DNA of 64,000 nt from Verrucomicrobiota bacterium (lineage in GTDB: Bacteria > Verrucomicrobiota > Kiritimatiellia > SS1-B-03-39 > UBA6053): the NCBI GenBank assembly GCA_020831625.1, contig JAFIGD010000027.1, forward strand, positions 1-64,000, given 5' to 3'. The notes under the pieces were generated by a model, which was given only the letters and a program-made list of their open reading frames with translations, did not search any database and was not told the DNA's origin. Shown here one piece after another: positions 19,736 to 29,105 of the stretch (its first letter is position 1; every line of letters begins with the position of its first letter). Made by a program: the position numbers and the translations under genes.

Positions 19736-20530
19736 TACGGATTCTATCTGGTCAATCGCATCCCGAAGCAGCGCTTTCAACTCTGTACGGCGCGCATCCA
19801 GACTTTCGTTCTTTTTTAAGAGAGCTTCCTGAGAGATCTCCAACTCATGAATGCGGGCGGAGGATTTTTTCAGGAGATCCACCGCATCCCGAAACGCCTG
19901 TCCCATTTCTTTCAGGACGGCGTCTCCGTCACCCAGACGCTCCAGTTCACTGTCCAACTGACTCTCCAGCGCGTTCAGGGTTTGCAACGCCTCTTCAAAC
20001 GATTGTGACCGGTCCCAGATTTCTGTCAGCTGTTCATGGGCAAAAATAAGACTGCTGAGCGTTTTCTCAAAGCGCTGATCCACAATCCGGCCGCTCTCCT
20101 GAAGCGCCTCCATCTGATCCAGTTTTTGTTTCAAGCGCTTCCGGTCCGCCTGAGAACGGACGTAATCCTCCTTCTCTTCATCATACCCCACCTCAAGCGC
20201 CCATAAATCTTTTTGCACCCTCAACAACAGGGATTCCACCTCGCGTATCCGGGAATTCCGGGTCTTGACCATCTCCACCGCGTCATTCAACAGCTCGGTT
20301 TTCGCCTCAAGCTCTTTTCGATACGGCTCCACACACGCCGCCACCGCTCTGGCAACCGCCGCGCCCCTATGCAATGCCTCCGCTTGAAACGGATCATCCT
20401 CACCGGCAAAGGGTTGCGAATTCGGGATCAGAATCAGCTTCTGGCATTTGGGACAATTCACCTGCCCACCGGCAACACTTTCCTTTACCGTAAGCGGAAC
20501 ACAACAAGCGGGGCAGCAGAACTGGATCAA
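19730..20530 (-). CDS. Zinc-ribbon and coiled-coil hypothetical protein
   Basis: About 266 residues. The start [18 protein letters not shown], then [16 protein letters not shown], is a four-cysteine zinc ribbon. The rest (about 75-266) is charged, heptad-rich helix predicted as coiled coil, with no catalytic motif. I choose TTG at 20530, preceded by AAAGGA; an upstream TTG at 20596 would add another Cys pair but lacks a ribosome site. The ribbon-plus-coil form suggests a scaffolding or nucleic-acid-linked role, which is unproven. It is convergent with the H1-like gene. Confidence 0.65.
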   Translation of the reverse strand: MIQFCCPACCVPLTVKESVAGGQVNCPKCQKLILIPNSQPFAGEDDPFQAEALHRGAAVARAVAACVEPYRKELEAKTELLNDAVEMVKTRNSRIREVESLLLRVQKDLWALEVGYDEEKEDYVRSQADRKRLKQKLDQMEALQESGRIVDQRFEKTLSSLIFAHEQLTEIWDRSQSFEEALQTLNALESQLDSELERLGDGDAVLKEMGQAFRDAVDLLKKSSARIHELEISQEALLKKNESLDARRTELKALLRDAIDQIESVK

Positions 20531-20677
20531 ATTTTTTCCTTTGCAAAATTGACATCCCTTCTTCAACAGGGAGGATCCATCCTTTACACCGTTCAACCCG
20601 TCCGGGTCAATGAAAGGCTTTCAGAAACTTATCCATTTTATCTTATCCTGAATGGCGAAAACTACCAATCACCCTCT

Positions 20678-21325
20678 ATGTCCTCACGAAACACACTCAT
20701 TTTACTTTTTGTACTTCTCAGCGCCCTGATTATCATCAGTTTTTCAATCTGGGGGTCCGGCTTCGACGCGCTGTTTTCTTTGGAAGGCAGCACCCGTTTT
20801 TTTGAACGCTATTCACACCTAGCAGGGCCCCTCGGCGCCGGCCTGCTGATCGCCGATTTGGTCCTGCCCATCCCCAGCACCGGGGTGTTGGGCGGAATGG
20901 GCGCGGTCATGGGCGTTGGCCCCGCGTTCCTGTGGGGATGGGCCGGCCTGGTGCTCTCCGGCACTTGCGGATATGGCTCCACGCGCTGGGGCGGAACGCG
21001 GTGGGCCTCGAAACTGGCCCCGGAGGAGGAGCGCCAGCGCTATCAGCACCTCTTCAACACCTGGGGAAGCCTCGCCATTGTGATCACCCGCCTCCTGCCG
21101 ATTCTCCCCGAGGTTCTCAGCGTGTTGTCCGGTCTCTATGGCATGAAGTTTTCACGGTTTTTCGGAGCCACTCTGGTCGGCTCCCTGGCCCCGGCGCTCG
21201 CCTACACCTGGCTGGGCGCACAGGCGCGGGAACACCCCGGCCCCGCCATCTGGGGCATTGTGTTCCTGACCACCCTGGCCTGGCTGGCCTTTCTCTACCT
21301 CCGGCGCTCCGTCCGGTCCGTCTGA
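20678..21325 (+). CDS. DedA/TVP38-like membrane protein
   Basis: 215 residues, four to five transmembrane segments. The segment IADLVLPIPSTGVLGGMGAVMG and the arginine-containing RLLPILPEVLSVLSGLYGM match the SNARE-associated (VTT/DedA) family, which works in lipid or undecaprenyl phosphate translocation in some members. The start ATG is the first good one after upstream stops but has no clear ribosome site. uvrC follows 44 bases on. Confidence 0.82.
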   Translation: MSSRNTLILLFVLLSALIIISFSIWGSGFDALFSLEGSTRFFERYSHLAGPLGAGLLIADLVLPIPSTGVLGGMGAVMGVGPAFLWGWAGLVLSGTCGYGSTRWGGTRWASKLAPEEERQRYQHLFNTWGSLAIVITRLLPILPEVLSVLSGLYGMKFSRFFGATLVGSLAPALAYTWLGAQAREHPGPAIWGIVFLTTLAWLAFLYLRRSVRSV

Positions 21326-21369
21326 TCTTCCGCTTTTCCCATTTTCAATTTACGGGATATATTCCTTTC

Positions 21370-22857
21370 GTGAACGATACGCTTAAACAAAAACTGGCCC
21401 TGCTTCCCGCGAAACCCGGCGTATATCTCATGCGTGACCGCAACGGGAAAGTGGTTTATGTGGGAAAAGCCAAATCCCTGCGCAACCGGGTCCGGAATTA
21501 TTTTCAAAAGGCCACCCTCCGTCATGCCGATCCCAAGATCCGGGGTCTGATCAACAGCATCGAGGATCTGGATATCATCATCGTCCGCAACGAGGCCGAT
21601 GCCATCCTCACAGAGGGCCGTCTCATCAAAGAGTACAAGCCCTACTACAACACCCTGTTCAAGGATGATAAACGTTTCATCCTGTTGAAGATCAATCTAC
21701 AGGACCCTTTCCCCGCGTTCAGCGTCGCCCGTTTCCGCAAACAGGACGGGGCTGTCTATCTGGGCCCTTATGCCTCCGCCACCTCCGCCCGCACCGCCAA
21801 AGAATTTGTGGAGCGCCGCTTCGGCCTCCGCCGCTGCCGCCCTCTGGAACCGGACGCGGACACCCATAAACACTGCCTGGCGGATATCATCAGCTTCTGT
21901 TCCGCCCCCTGCATCGGGCGCATCTCCCCAGAAGCCTACCGCGAACGCGCCGCCGAAGCCGTCGCGTTCCTCCGCGGCGAACGTTCCGAAATCCTCAAAG
22001 AACTGCAGGCCGAAATGGAGGCCGCCGCAAAAAAACTCGATTTCGAGGCCGCCGCCCGCCTCCGCGACACCCTCCTGCAGTTGCGCCGCGCCGTCAAACA
22101 GCGCGCCACCGGCACCCGCGACATCGAACGCGATCAGGAGGACGCCCTCACGGGCCTCCGGGAACTGCGTGAAGCCCTCCGCCTCAAGGTGACCCCGCGT
22201 GTGATCGAAACCTTCGATATCTCCAACACCCTCGGACAGCAGTCGGTGGCGTCCATGGTCTGCGCCGTGGACGGACGGCCGAACCGCAGCCGCTACAAGC
22301 GCTTCAAAATTAAATTCACCGAGGGTCCGGACGATCCCGGCATGATCGCCGAGGCCGCCCGCCGCCGCTACAGCCGTCTGCTCAAAGAAAAGAAACCCCT
22401 GCCGGACCTTGTCGTGTTCGACGGCGGCATCACCCAGCTCCGCGCCGGCCGCCGCGCCCTCGACGAACTCGGGCTTCACGATCTCCCCGCCGTCGGTCTC
22501 GCCAAGCGCTTTGAAGAAGTCGTCTGGGACATCACCAACCGCGAACCGCCCCTGCGGCTCCCCATGAATTCACCCGGCCTCCGCGTGCTGCGGGGCATTC
22601 GCGATGAAGCCCACCGCTTCGCCCTCACCTATCACCGCTCTCTGCGCGACCGCCGCATCCGCGAATCGCTCCTCGATGACATCCCCGGAATCGGCGAAAA
22701 ACGGAAACAAATCCTTCTCACCCACTTCGGGTCCGTTCAACGCCTCCAAAAGGCTCCGGTCGAAGACATCGCGCTCGCGCCCGGCATCGGCAAACGCTTC
22801 GCCGAAACCGTGTACCAAACCCTCCACCGCACGCCCTCACAAATCCCGCCAAAATAA
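21370..22857 (+). CDS. uvrC: Excinuclease ABC subunit C
   Basis: 495 residues from GTG 21370. Domains in order: GIY-YIG nuclease (GVYLMRDRNGKVVYVGKAKSL near residue 20), a Cys-containing segment, the UVR motif (EAAAKKLDFEAAARLRD), the RNase H-like nuclease (FDISNTLGQQSVASMV, LVVFDGG), and a C-terminal double helix-hairpin-helix (DIPGIGEKRK, LAPGIGKRF). All UvrC modules are present, but the protein is about 100 residues shorter than the usual 600, mainly between UVR and RNase H. It overlaps the convergent gene by 21 bases. Confidence 0.93.
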   Translation: MNDTLKQKLALLPAKPGVYLMRDRNGKVVYVGKAKSLRNRVRNYFQKATLRHADPKIRGLINSIEDLDIIIVRNEADAILTEGRLIKEYKPYYNTLFKDDKRFILLKINLQDPFPAFSVARFRKQDGAVYLGPYASATSARTAKEFVERRFGLRRCRPLEPDADTHKHCLADIISFCSAPCIGRISPEAYRERAAEAVAFLRGERSEILKELQAEMEAAAKKLDFEAAARLRDTLLQLRRAVKQRATGTRDIERDQEDALTGLRELREALRLKVTPRVIETFDISNTLGQQSVASMVCAVDGRPNRSRYKRFKIKFTEGPDDPGMIAEAARRRYSRLLKEKKPLPDLVVFDGGITQLRAGRRALDELGLHDLPAVGLAKRFEEVVWDITNREPPLRLPMNSPGLRVLRGIRDEAHRFALTYHRSLRDRRIRESLLDDIPGIGEKRKQILLTHFGSVQRLQKAPVEDIALAPGIGKRFAETVYQTLHRTPSQIPPK

Positions 22858-23901
22858 TATATCCAGACCGGTGCGGAGCGTGTAAACCGGGTCCCAGTCA
22901 TTTTCCTGACTCCACTCCACCTCGGGCACAATTTCGAGATAAAGATAGTCCCGGTTAAACAATTGGCGGCGGTAAATCACCGAGGCCCGGTACAGTTCCA
23001 TCGCGTGGGACCCGTCGTGATGCCCGCGCACACTCAGACGAAGCGCCAGACAGTCCGCCATGTCGCTGTGCCCCACAAACTGACCGTGCCGCTCCTCTTC
23101 AATCAGCCTCGGCACATACGCCAGCATGACACTATCCTGCCACTCCACTCCGATTGTCGATTCCGACCAGCGTACCGAGGAGGAATGGCCGATCATAAAC
23201 CGTGTCCAGGGCCATAAATGCTGTGAAAGATTACCCACCGTCCCGAACCCCTCATCCGTATCATAAAACCCGCGCTGACTCGAAGACCAGGCGAGATCCC
23301 CCGTGTCCCAGTACTGCCTGGCGGTCAGACGGGTGAACACGCGGGGAGGGTGGCTTAGTTTTGCACCGATATCCGCATCCAGCCACCGGCCCACGCGGCG
23401 CAAAGCCAGTTGAGGCTGGTTGGTCCGATCTTCAGGATTACGGCCGGGAAACGCGCCCAGCTCTTCGGAATCAAGCACAATACGAAACCGGTCCCGCAGC
23501 CCCGGCAGCCGCACCGAAGCGGAAAGCTCCACATCCGGCTCCGGACGGGACGGATTTTCAAGGTCCATGATGCTGAAGACCTTCACCCGAAAGCGTGACC
23601 GGGGATCTTCCCGTCCCGCCTGAGGATTCTCGTAAAACATCGAATCAAACCAAACCAAGCGACGGAACAAAGCCTCGGTCACCCACTCCTGAGAATGGTC
23701 AACCCATATCAAGCCGTTCCGTTCGCCACCAGCGTTTGATTCCCCCCTCTGTGTATCCTCTGTTTTCTGGCCGTCCGCCTTCGCGGACTCTTCAGGGACG
23801 TCCTCGTTCATCAATGCGGAATCCGGCGCGACGGGCAACGGTGTTCCCGCCCTCAATACTACCAGGCCGCAGAACAACCACACCCGCAAGGGGCGGCTCA
23901 T
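22837..23901 (-). CDS. Secreted hypothetical, possible outer-membrane beta-barrel
   Basis: 354 residues. A probable signal peptide (MSRPLRVWLFCGLVVLRAG) is followed by a low-complexity acidic stretch to about residue 65. The remainder has alternating polar and hydrophobic strands with many aromatics (for example ELYRASVIYRRQLFNRDYLYL) and ends in ...TGLDILFWRDL. This looks like an outer-membrane barrel, but I recognise no family. Its start overlaps the pyk stop as ATGA, so it is co-translated with pyruvate kinase, an odd pairing. Confidence 0.6.
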   Translation of the reverse strand: MSRPLRVWLFCGLVVLRAGTPLPVAPDSALMNEDVPEESAKADGQKTEDTQRGESNAGGERNGLIWVDHSQEWVTEALFRRLVWFDSMFYENPQAGREDPRSRFRVKVFSIMDLENPSRPEPDVELSASVRLPGLRDRFRIVLDSEELGAFPGRNPEDRTNQPQLALRRVGRWLDADIGAKLSHPPRVFTRLTARQYWDTGDLAWSSSQRGFYDTDEGFGTVGNLSQHLWPWTRFMIGHSSSVRWSESTIGVEWQDSVMLAYVPRLIEEERHGQFVGHSDMADCLALRLSVRGHHDGSHAMELYRASVIYRRQLFNRDYLYLEIVPEVEWSQENDWDPVYTLRTGLDILFWRDL

Positions 23902-25319
23902 CCCTCCACGGTCTCCATGAGGATTGTGTCCACAAAACGCCCGTTGATCATCACCTCCGTCACCGCCACCACCGTGTCACCCCCCGCCAGATGCCCGCGT
24001 TCTTTCAGCTTGGCCACCGCCCGGCTGACGTTCTGCTCGGGATCATGCCCCGTCTCAAGAAAAGACGACTGAATTCCCCAATACATCGGCATCTGATTCA
24101 GCAACACCTCATCACTGCAAAACGCATAAATCGGTGTCGAAACCAGCCGCAGCCAGGCCGCGTTCTGAGCGATCACCCCCGTGCTCGTGAACACAATCAG
24201 CGCATCCGCCTTGCATTGCTCCGCCAACACCGCCGCCGATTTCACCAGCTTGGCGTACTTGCTCGTCATCACCACATTGTCGTAATACCCGGCGCCGCCG
24301 CTCTGCTCGATCCGGCTGGCAATCCGGTTCATAATCTCCACACACTTCAGCGGATACCGTCCCACACTCGTCTCACCGCTGAGCATAATCGCGTCCGCCT
24401 GCTCATACACCGCGTTCGCCGTATCGGTAATCTCCGCCCGCGTCGGAGACGGATTCTCAATCATCGACTCCAGCATATGCGTCGCCACGATCACCGGCTT
24501 GCCCATCTTGGCGCAGTACCGCACAATGCGCCGCTGAATGATCGGCAACTCCTCATAGGGACACTCGATCCCCAGGTCCCCGCGCGCCACCATAATCCCG
24601 TCCGAAATCTCAATAATCTGCTCCAGATTCCGAATCCCCTCCTGATCCTCCAGCTTCGCGATCACTTTCTGAGGCGCGTTGTGATAATCCAGAATCGCCT
24701 TCATCCGCAACACATCCTCCGGCTCCCGCACAAACGACATCGCGAACCAGTCCACACCCAGATCAATCCCGAGTTTAATATCCTCCTTGTCCTGCGGGGT
24801 CAGGGAGGGCAAATTCACCCGCACCCCGGGCAAATTCACATGCCGCCGGCTCTTCAGCGTTCCCGGGGTCAACACATCGCACACCAACTGATTCCGCTTC
24901 TTCTCCAGCACCTTCAGTTCGATCGTGCCGCTGTCGATCAGCACCACATCGCCCACCCGAATATCGTCCACGAGATTGTCATAATTCACGTCCACACTCA
25001 CCTCTTCGGCAGACTTTTCCCCCCGGACCGTCAAACCAATCCGCTGACCTGCCCGCAGATTCAAACTTTGCGTCACATCCCCGGTCCGGATTTCCGGCCC
25101 CCGGGAGTCCATCATAATCGCCGTGCGCGTGATCAGTTCCCGGCTCGCCTCCCGGATTTCTTTCACACATTTCCGCACCTGCTCGTGGGTGGCGTGCGAC
25201 ATATTAATCCGAAAGATACCCACACCCGCGCGGATCAGATCCCGGATCATTTCCGGCGATTCCGTGGCGGGCCCCAGGGTGGCGATAATTTTTGTTCTGC
25301 GGGTGTATTTTTGAGCCAT
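23898..25319 (-). CDS. pyk: Pyruvate kinase
   Basis: 473 residues. It makes pyruvate and ATP from phosphoenolpyruvate and ADP. Motifs include RTKIIATLGPATESPEMI, FRINMSHATHEQV, MDSRGPEIRTGD, the catalytic lysine region VIAKLEDQEGIRNL, MVARGDLGIECPYEE and MLSGETSVGRYP. The ATG at 25319 gives the usual N-terminus; a longer form from 25379 would overlap the divergent NUDIX gene. It is followed in operon by the barrel-like gene. Confidence 0.95.
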   Translation of the reverse strand: MAQKYTRRTKIIATLGPATESPEMIRDLIRAGVGIFRINMSHATHEQVRKCVKEIREASRELITRTAIMMDSRGPEIRTGDVTQSLNLRAGQRIGLTVRGEKSAEEVSVDVNYDNLVDDIRVGDVVLIDSGTIELKVLEKKRNQLVCDVLTPGTLKSRRHVNLPGVRVNLPSLTPQDKEDIKLGIDLGVDWFAMSFVREPEDVLRMKAILDYHNAPQKVIAKLEDQEGIRNLEQIIEISDGIMVARGDLGIECPYEELPIIQRRIVRYCAKMGKPVIVATHMLESMIENPSPTRAEITDTANAVYEQADAIMLSGETSVGRYPLKCVEIMNRIASRIEQSGGAGYYDNVVMTSKYAKLVKSAAVLAEQCKADALIVFTSTGVIAQNAAWLRLVSTPIYAFCSDEVLLNQMPMYWGIQSSFLETGHDPEQNVSRAVAKLKERGHLAGGDTVVAVTEVMINGRFVDTILMETVEG

Positions 25320-25377
25320 AGTTTTTTTTCTGAAAGGTTTTTCTTGATTCCTCAAGAACGTCACGCACCGTACCCGC

Positions 25378-25884
25378 ATGAAATTTCAACAAGCTCATCC
25401 GGCGTACGACAGCATAAATTGGAACGAGTGGCGCCCGAAAGACCAGGCGACGCTCTGCTTTGTCCTTATGAATCAACAAATCCTGTTGATCGAGAAAAAA
25501 CGTGGACTGGGTCAGGGAAAAGTCAATGCCCCCGGAGGAAGAATCGATCCGGGAGAAACCCCGGAAGCGTGCGCGGTCAGAGAAACCATGGAGGAACTTC
25601 ACGTCAAACCGTTAAATCCCGTCAACCGGGGGCGGCTCCGCTTTCAATTCACGGACGGCTATTCACTCGAATGCTGGGTGTTCTCCGCCACCGAACACCA
25701 AGGAACCGCCACCGAAACCGACGAGGCCGTTCCGCTCTGGACCCCTCTGGATCAAATCCCATACGAACGCATGTGGGCCGATGACATCCTCTGGCTTCCC
25801 CACATGCTCAACGGTCACAACATCGAAGGCACCTTTCTCTTCGACGGCGACACCATGCTTGGCTACCGCCTCGAGATCGATTAA
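25378..25884 (+). CDS. NUDIX hydrolase (MutT/MTH1-like)
   Basis: 168 residues. The complete NUDIX box runs GGRIDPGETPEACAVRETMEEL near residues 53-74. The surrounding ATLCFVLMNQQILLIEKKRGLGQGKVNAPGG-type strand and MWADDILWLPHML region resemble 8-oxo-purine triphosphate hydrolases of the MTH1 type. A nucleotide-pool cleaning role is inferred. It overlaps the end of the convergent PLP enzyme by four bases. Confidence 0.9.
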   Translation: MKFQQAHPAYDSINWNEWRPKDQATLCFVLMNQQILLIEKKRGLGQGKVNAPGGRIDPGETPEACAVRETMEELHVKPLNPVNRGRLRFQFTDGYSLECWVFSATEHQGTATETDEAVPLWTPLDQIPYERMWADDILWLPHMLNGHNIEGTFLFDGDTMLGYRLEID

Positions 25885-27428
25885 TCTGCGGAACAAAGGT
25901 CCAGCGCCCGTCGAACCGACGACAGCACCGGCTCAAAATCCGCCTCGCACCCCACGGCGAAACGCAACAGGTGCCGCGGCAAATGGCAGGCCTCCAGGTA
26001 CGCGGCATCCTTGTCATAGTAGGTCAGAAACACATACGGACAAAACAGGGTCCGGTCGCTTCCCAGCGACGGCGCTTTAATCACCCCCGGCATCTCCGCG
26101 TTAAAAAACCTCGCCAAGGCCTCCTGCGAACGGTCTTTTAATTCACAACTGACCACGCTCCCCAATCCCGTAAGCCATTCCGGAAGAGATTTATCTCCGA
26201 AATAAACTGTGCCCGCCGCCGGATGCGACCGCAAAACATCCGCCAAAGCCCTCCCGTTGCGGTTAAAGCGCGGCATGCGGTCCGAAAACGTTCGCAAACC
26301 CGACAACAGCGGCGGAAACTCCAGCGGAGAAAGTTCATTCCCGTCCCGCACCTGCGCCTGACGGAGCCGCTTCGCCCGGTCCGGTGACCGGGTCAGCACC
26401 ACGCCCCCCCCGTGCTGATTACTGCCGCTCAGATACTTGCTGGTGCTGTGAATCACCACATCCGCCCCCCACTCCAGCGGCCGGCAGTTCAAGGGCGACG
26501 CCATGGTGCTGTCAACAATTACCGCTTTACCGGCATTCTGCGCCAGCTTCACAATTTCAGGTAAATCCGGAACTTCGATCAGAGGATTGGTGATGGTTTC
26601 AAAAAAGACCGCCCCGACCTTCGGATCCGCCAACACCTTACGCAAACCTGAAAGATCTCCGGTGTCCAGAAGATGCGCCTCCACCGCCATATCCGCCCAC
26701 GGCATCTCCTCCAGCAACAGGTGCGTGTCGCGGTAAACATTGCCCATCACCGCGATGCCCGGCGTTTCAGACGTTAACACCTGCTCCAGCGCCGCCGTCA
26801 CCGCCGCCATTCCCGACGGATAAAACAGAACATGGTCCGCCGACGCCAGCCGCAACAGGATTTTCGCGGCCTCCTCCTGAAAGGAGGCGTCGGGACTTTC
26901 TTCAGCGTGACCCCCCGTCAAATAATCGACATTCCGCACCGACAACGCGCCGCCGCGGCGGCGGTTCCGCTCATGCAGTTCCGCCGCGTCCCGCAGATTC
27001 TTCAGCAGCACCACGCCCGCCTCCACCCCGTTCTTGTCGGACACATGCAAAACGCAGGCCTCCGCCTCCGGATCATCAGGCAGCTTCTTACACTGAACCG
27101 TTTTTCCGGTAAACCCGCTTAACGAGGCGTAATCACTCCACTCCCGCGCGGCCAGCTTCCCGCTGGTGAAAAACACCGCAGTATAGCCGGAGTATCGTTT
27201 CTCAAACCGTGCCTTCAGGGTCTGAAGCCGGGGCGGATGAATCAGCCGATAATACCCCTGGGTCAACACCCGGCGCTTTTCCTGCCAGTCCAGCACCTCG
27301 TCAAAATTCCGCACCGAGGCTGTAATCCCGAAAGGACCTTGAACACTCTCGGTGTGAATCCAGGCGTTTTCAGGCTGAGACAGTTCCGCGTCGGGCAACG
27401 TCGATAATGAGGATGGAGAAATCGGCAT
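25881..27428 (-). CDS. Cys/Met-metabolism PLP enzyme with long N-terminal extension
   Basis: About 515 residues, against roughly 390 for cystathionine gamma-synthase relatives. The C-terminal part (about 150-515) is a typical fold-type I enzyme: YPSGMAAVTAALEQVL, FETITNPLIEVPDL, VDSTMASPLNCRPLEWG, and the PLP lysine in HSTSKYLSGSNQHGGG. The N-terminal 150 residues contain RLQTLKARFEKRYSGYTAVFFTSGKLAA, which resembles the opening of the same fold and may be a decayed duplicate. Reaction unknown; a cystathionine synthase or lyase is plausible. Starts at 27458 and 27467 are possible too. Confidence 0.8.
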   Translation of the reverse strand: MPISPSSLSTLPDAELSQPENAWIHTESVQGPFGITASVRNFDEVLDWQEKRRVLTQGYYRLIHPPRLQTLKARFEKRYSGYTAVFFTSGKLAAREWSDYASLSGFTGKTVQCKKLPDDPEAEACVLHVSDKNGVEAGVVLLKNLRDAAELHERNRRRGGALSVRNVDYLTGGHAEESPDASFQEEAAKILLRLASADHVLFYPSGMAAVTAALEQVLTSETPGIAVMGNVYRDTHLLLEEMPWADMAVEAHLLDTGDLSGLRKVLADPKVGAVFFETITNPLIEVPDLPEIVKLAQNAGKAVIVDSTMASPLNCRPLEWGADVVIHSTSKYLSGSNQHGGGVVLTRSPDRAKRLRQAQVRDGNELSPLEFPPLLSGLRTFSDRMPRFNRNGRALADVLRSHPAAGTVYFGDKSLPEWLTGLGSVVSCELKDRSQEALARFFNAEMPGVIKAPSLGSDRTLFCPYVFLTYYDKDAAYLEACHLPRHLLRFAVGCEADFEPVLSSVRRALDLCSAD

Positions 27429-27523
27429 ATACACGCTATAAGAAATCCCCGCGCGCATAGAAAGCAAAATTCATCCCTCGGAATTTAGTGGAAGCCGCAT
27501 CAAACATACGCTATCAACCTCAC

Positions 27524-28459
27524 ATGACAGATTCCCCCTCCCCCTCTCCCAACGAACGCGCCGGCATGGTGGCGGTCGTCGGCGCCGCGAATGCCGGAAA
27601 ATCCTCGCTGATCAACCGCATCATGGGCGAGAAAGTCTCCATCGTCAGTCCCGTCGCCCAGACCACCCGCAACCTCGTCCGGGGAATTCACACCGAAGAA
27701 CGCGGTCAAATTGTCTTTCTCGACACCCCCGGTGTCCATCATCAGGGCAAAAAAGCCCTCAACAAGCAGATGAACAAGGTGGCCCGCACCTCCACCGACG
27801 GCACCGACGCAGTCATGCTGGTGATCGACCGCTCCGAAGCGCCCGCCCTCGAAGTTGAAGGCTGGTTCCAGAAATTGTGTCAACTGCCCGCCGAAGACCG
27901 GCCGACCGTTCTGGTGGTGCTGAACAAATGCGACCTCACCCAAAAGCATGAACCCGCCATCCGCGAATGCTTCGCCCGCATCCTCGGCGAAAACCCCGAC
28001 GCCCCCGAACCCGAATGGTTCCTCACCTCCGCCCAGTCCGGTGAAGGCATTGACCCGCTGCTCGCCCGACTCTTCCAGCTTATGCCCCCCGGACCGCCTC
28101 TTTTTCCCGAAGACATCGTCTCCGATTTCCCCCGAAAACTCGCCATCGGCGATGTCATCCGCGAGAAATACTTTATGCGGCTCCATCAGGAACTCCCCCA
28201 CTCCATCGCCGTCTGGGTTGAACATCTCGTCGAAACCGACGGGCAATGGAATGTGGAGGCCCACATTTACGTCCGGCAAAACTCCCAGAAAGGCATGGTC
28301 ATCGGCAACAAAGGCCGGCTCATGAAAGCGGTCCGCGGAGAGGCTGCCAGCGAAATTGCGGAAATCTACGGCGTCAAAATCAAACTCACGCTCATCGTCA
28401 AAGTCCTGAAAGACTGGGATAAAAACTTCTGGATCCTTCGAAAACTCGGATACGCATGA
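27524..28459 (+). CDS. era: GTPase Era
   Basis: 311 residues. The G domain has VVGAANAGKSSLINRI (G1), SPVAQTTRNL (G2), FLDTPGVHH (G3) and NKCDLT (G4). The C-terminal KH domain contains ...KGMVIGNKGRLMKAVRGEA. Era binds the 3' end of 16S rRNA and helps 30S assembly. It overlaps the next gene by ATGA. Confidence 0.96.
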   Translation: MTDSPSPSPNERAGMVAVVGAANAGKSSLINRIMGEKVSIVSPVAQTTRNLVRGIHTEERGQIVFLDTPGVHHQGKKALNKQMNKVARTSTDGTDAVMLVIDRSEAPALEVEGWFQKLCQLPAEDRPTVLVVLNKCDLTQKHEPAIRECFARILGENPDAPEPEWFLTSAQSGEGIDPLLARLFQLMPPGPPLFPEDIVSDFPRKLAIGDVIREKYFMRLHQELPHSIAVWVEHLVETDGQWNVEAHIYVRQNSQKGMVIGNKGRLMKAVRGEAASEIAEIYGVKIKLTLIVKVLKDWDKNFWILRKLGYA

Positions 28460-29097
28460 GATCTTTTCTCCTGTCCATGACCCTCGCCGTTCTGCGGACC
28501 GCCCTGCTGTGTCTGCCGGTGCGGGCGGATGACATTGACCTCTTCACCCGCGATCTGGATCTCAGCGGACTTCAACTCCCCGCCCGACAACTCCGGGAGC
28601 CTCCGGAGGAAAACCGGAACCTGTTCGAAGCCTGGGACCGCCTGCCCGAAGCACTCCGCACCCCGCTGCCTGAAGTGGAGGCGGTTCAAACGCTCACCCT
28701 GCCCGCGGGCCTTTTTCTCGCGGTCCCCAACCCGGTAAACCTCCCCGACGCATACACCCTCCTCAGCCGCGCCCTCCTTCAAGCGGACCTCGCACCTGTC
28801 GCGCCTCTCGTCGTCCTGATTCACACCGACGGCAACGTCAGCGTCGGATGCCGCGTCAACATGACCGAATCCACCCCCCTGCCCCTGGGTACCGACCTCA
28901 GTTACATGCCCGAGCGGCGCCTGCTGGTCACCTCCATCGAAGCCGACACCGCCCGCCGCACCGAATCCAACCTTGCCGCCGCCGCCGCCCGACTCCGGCA
29001 ACACGCGCACCGGCACAACATCACCGTCCAAACCCGCGAACTCTATCTGCTCCCCCAAAGCCCCGGACAAATCCTCTTCGGCCTGCTCATCGAATAA
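28456..29097 (+). CDS. Secreted hypothetical protein downstream of era
   Basis: 213 residues. A signal peptide (MRSFLLSMTLAVLRTALLCLPVRA) is followed by a soluble alpha/beta region without known motifs. The middle reads PLVVLIHTDGNVSVGCRVNM, and the end is helical (NLAAAAARLRQHAHRHNI). It is translationally coupled to era by a four-base overlap. I do not recognise the family and assign no function. Confidence 0.6.
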   Translation: MRSFLLSMTLAVLRTALLCLPVRADDIDLFTRDLDLSGLQLPARQLREPPEENRNLFEAWDRLPEALRTPLPEVEAVQTLTLPAGLFLAVPNPVNLPDAYTLLSRALLQADLAPVAPLVVLIHTDGNVSVGCRVNMTESTPLPLGTDLSYMPERRLLVTSIEADTARRTESNLAAAAARLRQHAHRHNITVQTRELYLLPQSPGQILFGLLIE

Positions 29098-29105
29098 TTC
29101 CGGCT

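Noticed and set aside
20213-20677. Long N-terminal extension of the DedA-like gene
   Set aside because: It overlaps the antisense zinc-ribbon gene and has non-membrane, Arg-rich composition.
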